Below are positions 50,787 to 53,663 of a DNA stretch of 53,663 bases, one piece after another. A program made the translations under genes and the position numbers. The notes beneath the pieces were generated by a model. That model searched no databases and was not told the origin of the DNA. It worked only from the letters and a program-made list of their open reading frames with translations. This DNA is from Woeseia sp037968755 (GTDB lineage Bacteria; Pseudomonadota; Gammaproteobacteria; Steroidobacterales; Woeseiaceae). Position 1 is the stretch's first letter. Each line of letters begins with the position of its first letter. The stretch spans positions 1-53,663 of the forward strand of contig JBBKWB010000032.1 of the NCBI GenBank assembly GCA_037968755.1, written 5' to 3'.

Positions 50787-52298
50787 TCAGGGCTCAGCGG
50801 AGTCGCGCGCGAAAACCTGGCCGAACACCTCCAGCGTCGCCACGTCACCTTCCGGGCTGATACTGAACTCTGCAAAAGTGCCTGCGGACCAGGATATATA
50901 GCTGACAAGGAAAGTATCAAGGTGCCAGTGCTCTACGTCGTACTCGTACATGCCAGTCTTGAGTATCAGCTTGCCATTCTGGCGCAGCAGGGAAATCGAA
51001 CCCAGGACGTCATTGCTGTAGCTGCCAAGATAGCTCTCGAGCTTCAGGCTGGTACGGCTACGCTTGATGCGTTTTTTCTCGAGTTCAGCCCAGCGTGCTG
51101 TACGTTCCTCTGCGCGTTCCGCATAAAGGTCAAACACGTCCTGAATCCAGTTGCGCCGATTCGCGAGCGGCCGCGTGTCCATGGTTTCCCAGAGCAGCGC
51201 ATGCCGCAGTTCTGAGCCATCCATATTCTGCATGACAACGACTGCCCGCTGTTCTGCCCGATCCAGGCCGATGATCGCAACCAGACCGTCGAGACTGCCC
51301 GTGTGGAAATCGATTTTCCGACCTTGAAAATCCTGCTGGTACCAGCCAAGACCGTACGTACGCCAGTTCGGCTTGGTCAACTTGTAGGTAGGATAAAAAT
51401 CATCCGGTGTTGCGAACTGACTGGGTTCGAACATCGCGGCAATACTGTCCTCAGACACCAGGCGATTGCCGTCAGCGGTAACGCCGCCCCGCAACAGGAA
51501 CTGCGCCCACAAGGTCATGTCGTGAATCGAGCTCCAGGCGGACCCTGCAGCGTCTTCTCGATCAATGGGCAAGTCATATGGAATGGCCTGTACTTTGCCC
51601 TTGACGACGTCATGCGGCGTGACCAGCGCCTTGCCCGCAGGAATCTGCCCGCGCGTACCGTAGGTTTCCCGCATGCCGATCGGCTGCCACAGTCGCTCGC
51701 GCAGGAACTCGTCCCAGCGTTGGCCGGACACGCGCTGGATGATGATTCCAATCAGCTCGTACATTGTATTCTGGTAGATCAGGCGGCTTCGTGGTGCCGA
51801 TTCGGGCTCAACCAGGCGCAACAGCCTGATCTGCTCAGCAAGCGGCGTCAGTTGGCGAAACGTCCAGAAATCCGTGCTCGGCAAGCCAGTGCGATGGGCG
51901 AGCAGGTCACGAATTGTCGCCTGCTGGGTCATCGCTTCGGTGTGCAGGTGCAACTCAGGCAAGTGATCAATGACAAGGTCATCAAGGCCAAGTTTGCCCT
52001 CGTCAACCAGCATCAGGAGTCCGGCTGCAACCATCGCCTTGGTTGTCGACGCATTGCCAAACAAGGTATGCATGTCGATGTCACTGCCATCAGCACTGGT
52101 TTGGCCGAAACCGCGTTGCAGTATGACTTCGCCGTCTTCGATTATGGCAACTGCGAGACCCGGGACCTGCCACATTTCTTTGCCGACTTCGACTAACTTC
52201 ACCAGTCGCTCAGTATCGACGTCACGTGCAACAACCGGAGACATGCCAAAAAGTAATGTCGCTACACCGAAACTGACTAGCTTCAAGGCCCTGATCAT
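50787..52298 (-). CDS. class C beta-lactamase-family serine hydrolase
   Basis: A 503-residue exported serine hydrolase of the beta-lactamase/D-Ala-D-Ala carboxypeptidase S12 family. Signal peptide MIRALKLVSFGVATLLFGMSPVVA. Active-site motifs: S84-T-T-K87 (GNASTTKAM), Y175-Q-N177 (LIYQNTMYEL) and a C-terminal-side HTGSLDGLVA replacing the KTG box. Downstream of the core (about 390-503) is an extra domain (YLGSYSNDVLGSISLLRQNGKLILKT) resembling DUF3471, common in esterase- or peptidase-like members. The substrate is probably a D-amino-acid peptide or ester, not necessarily a beta-lactam. The ATG at 52298 puts the signal first. It lies between ybiI and the M24 peptidase, all on the minus strand. 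Confidence 0.91.
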   Translation of the reverse strand: MIRALKLVSFGVATLLFGMSPVVARDVDTERLVKLVEVGKEMWQVPGLAVAIIEDGEVILQRGFGQTSADGSDIDMHTLFGNASTTKAMVAAGLLMLVDEGKLGLDDLVIDHLPELHLHTEAMTQQATIRDLLAHRTGLPSTDFWTFRQLTPLAEQIRLLRLVEPESAPRSRLIYQNTMYELIGIIIQRVSGQRWDEFLRERLWQPIGMRETYGTRGQIPAGKALVTPHDVVKGKVQAIPYDLPIDREDAAGSAWSSIHDMTLWAQFLLRGGVTADGNRLVSEDSIAAMFEPSQFATPDDFYPTYKLTKPNWRTYGLGWYQQDFQGRKIDFHTGSLDGLVAIIGLDRAEQRAVVVMQNMDGSELRHALLWETMDTRPLANRRNWIQDVFDLYAERAEERTARWAELEKKRIKRSRTSLKLESYLGSYSNDVLGSISLLRQNGKLILKTGMYEYDVEHWHLDTFLVSYISWSAGTFAEFSISPEGDVATLEVFGQVFARDSAEP

Positions 52299-52448
52299 GC
52301 TGCATTCCCCGTGTTGGTTGCTTATCCCTGGTCGCCGCAATCGCAAGCAGTTGCCTGCCTGTCGTGAGGCCGATTCTGATTATTCGTTAGCATACAAACA
52401 TTACCCGCCAGCCTGCCATCCAGCAATGCTGATCAGGGCATTGCCGCG

Positions 52449-53663
52449 TTACCCGAACGGCCGGTCTATTGCTGGCGACAGTGAGGTAAACAGCTGCGGG
52501 CCGTCGCTCGTCATGTACAGGCAGTCTTCGAGACGTACGCCGAACTCGCCAAACAGGTAAATGCCAGGTTCGTTTGAAAAACACATGCCGGCAGCGAGCG
52601 GTGTGGACTCACCATGCACGAAATTCACGGGCTCGTGCCCGTCCATGCCGATGCCGTGACCGAGTCGGTGCGAAAGTCCCGGAGTCTTGTAGCCCGGTCC
52701 GTAACCTTCCTTTTCATAGTAAGCACGCACCACGTCGTCGACGACGCCGGCAGGCGTGCCAATCCGGGCGGTCTCAAGAGCGAGTTCCTGACCACGTTTG
52801 ACGGTAGTCCAGACCTTGCGTTGTTTCTTGCTGGCCTCGCCGACTACCCAGGTGCGGGAAATGTCAGATTCGTAATCGTGCACAGTACAGCCACAATCCA
52901 TCAGGATGATGCCGCCCTCGACGACTGATTGTGGTTGTTCGGAGCCGTGCGGATAGGCACTCGCCTCGTTCAGCAGCACGCTGGAGAATTGCGGTGTACC
53001 ACCGAGCGATCGTGTGGCAGCGGACATCAGCGCGGAAATCTCCGCCGGTGCCATGCCGACTTCAATGGAATCATAAACATGCCGGTATGCAGCAATCGTT
53101 ACATCGTTGGCAGCCTGCATGAGTGCCAGCTCGGCCGGTGACTTGTACATGCGACAAGCGCGGGTAATGTCATTGCCAGAAACAGTCTTGAATTTCGGTG
53201 CCGCGTGCTGAACGCCGTCTACGATGAAGTGCCGTACGGTCTCTTCTATCGCAATCTTGCCGCGGCGCAAACCTCGGTCCTGCAGGATACTGGCAACCAG
53301 GGCGAACGGGCTCTCATGCTCATGCCAGGTGCGAATATCATCGCCAAAACTAAGGCTCTCGCGTATCGACGGCTCTTCAAAAAAAGGCGTTACAACCGCA
53401 ATCTCGCCGTCCGCAGGAATGATCGCACCGGTAAAGCGTTCGGAACGCCACCAATGAATGCCAGTAAAATAAACGAGCGCCGAACCCGCTTCTACCAGTA
53501 ACGCATCGATGCCGGCAGAACGCATAATGCGCTGGGCTTTGCTAACCCGTTGCATGCGCTCTGCAGCGGTGATTGGCTGCAAACCAGCGGTCATATTCGG
53601 AAGCGTGTCACTCGCAGCTGCACGGCTTGTGACCGTTGGCAGCAACGCCGCAAGACTACTGGC
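52449..53663 (-). CDS. M24-family Xaa-Pro-type peptidase (5' end beyond window)
   Basis: At least 404 residues of an M24 metallopeptidase (aminopeptidase P/prolidase). An N-terminal creatinase-like domain (about 30-165: RMQRVSKAQRIMRSAGIDALLVE, FTGIHWWRSERFTGAI) precedes the pita-bread catalytic domain. Its metal ligands are D (LMDCGCT), D (ESDISRTW), H (LSHRLGHGIGMDGHE), E (SNEPGIY) and E (VRLEDCLYM). The frame stays open to the right edge and encodes a hydrophobic ASSLAALLPTVTSRAAA before the mature region, so it has an export signal and the true start lies outside the window; an internal ATG at 53645 would truncate the signal. It may be co-transcribed with the serine hydrolase (150 bases downstream). 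Role: proline-peptide degradation in the periplasm. Confidence 0.92.
   Translation of the reverse strand, partial: ASSLAALLPTVTSRAAASDTLPNMTAGLQPITAAERMQRVSKAQRIMRSAGIDALLVEAGSALVYFTGIHWWRSERFTGAIIPADGEIAVVTPFFEEPSIRESLSFGDDIRTWHEHESPFALVASILQDRGLRRGKIAIEETVRHFIVDGVQHAAPKFKTVSGNDITRACRMYKSPAELALMQAANDVTIAAYRHVYDSIEVGMAPAEISALMSAATRSLGGTPQFSSVLLNEASAYPHGSEQPQSVVEGGIILMDCGCTVHDYESDISRTWVVGEASKKQRKVWTTVKRGQELALETARIGTPAGVVDDVVRAYYEKEGYGPGYKTPGLSHRLGHGIGMDGHEPVNFVHGESTPLAAGMCFSNEPGIYLFGEFGVRLEDCLYMTSDGPQLFTSLSPAIDRPFG

Noticed and set aside
51303..52196. 297-codon plus-strand open frame
   Set aside because: It lies entirely antisense to the serine hydrolase and its translation has no recognisable motifs. 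Long antisense frames are expected at this GC content.

Overview
This window reads as an ordinary, densely coded chromosomal segment of a free-living, probably marine, gammaproteobacterium. The lineage call rests on several genes that look like close relatives of gammaproteobacterial proteins: RlmJ, RdgC, DjlA, the ABC-F protein YbiT, the DEAD-box helicase DbpA, the small zinc-finger protein YbiI, YgiQ and Ada. The two large TonB-dependent receptors, a TPR-sulfotransferase, a TolB-like/TPR membrane protein, a haloalkane dehalogenase and frequent GTG/TTG starts resemble Woeseiaceae-like or related marine groups; that finer placement is inference. I see no rRNA, tRNA, CRISPR array, integrase, transposase or prophage.

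Layout. 0-8 kb: a TolB/TPR membrane protein, rlmJ, an NSS-family sodium symporter tightly followed by an AhpD-like protein, a DUF3185 protein, a DUF4286-DUF3667 fusion and rdgC. 8-13 kb: an exported LD-carboxypeptidase, djlA, a DUF6265 protein, and a divergent Lrp/AsnC regulator-arginase pair with a clear inverted repeat between them. 13-20.5 kb: ybiT, then converging on it a three-gene RND efflux operon (outer-membrane factor, adaptor, pump) with a palindrome just upstream. 20.6-26 kb: an FAD amine oxidase-like gene with a DMT exporter, DUF4404, a rhodanese remnant and ygiQ. 26-31 kb: a 42-codon basic peptide gene with its own promoter and terminator, an NTF2-like lipoprotein, a TonB receptor and a Rieske-glutamate synthase fusion. 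31-36 kb: small unknown proteins, a DsbA/FrnE-like protein, an ada-DUF2086 oxygenase operon and a haloalkane dehalogenase. 36-44 kb: a small outer-membrane barrel, a membrane-anchored response regulator, an OmpA-domain remnant, a Tat-exported dienelactone hydrolase, and a divergent TPR-sulfotransferase/TonB receptor pair. 44-53.7 kb: a D-aminoacylase-like lipoprotein, a DUF3592 protein, dbpA, a Tat-exported epimerase-like protein, ybiI, a class-C beta-lactamase-like serine hydrolase and an M24 peptidase that runs off the right edge.

How the genes fit together. Many enzymes point to growth on peptides, amino acids and polyamines: the M24 peptidase, D-aminoacylase, serine hydrolase, LD-carboxypeptidase, sodium/amino-acid-type symporter, Lrp-controlled arginase, amine-oxidase-like flavoprotein and a glutamate-synthase-like enzyme. 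TonB receptors and envelope lipoproteins supply the outer-membrane side. Repair and stress functions (ada with its DNA-repair-type oxygenase, rdgC, djlA, dbpA, ybiT, RND efflux) are interspersed. I found no defence island or obviously new multi-gene system. The most unusual items are the Rieske-GltS fusion, the membrane-tethered receiver protein, the DUF4286-DUF3667 fusion, the autonomous 42-aa peptide gene and two gene remnants.
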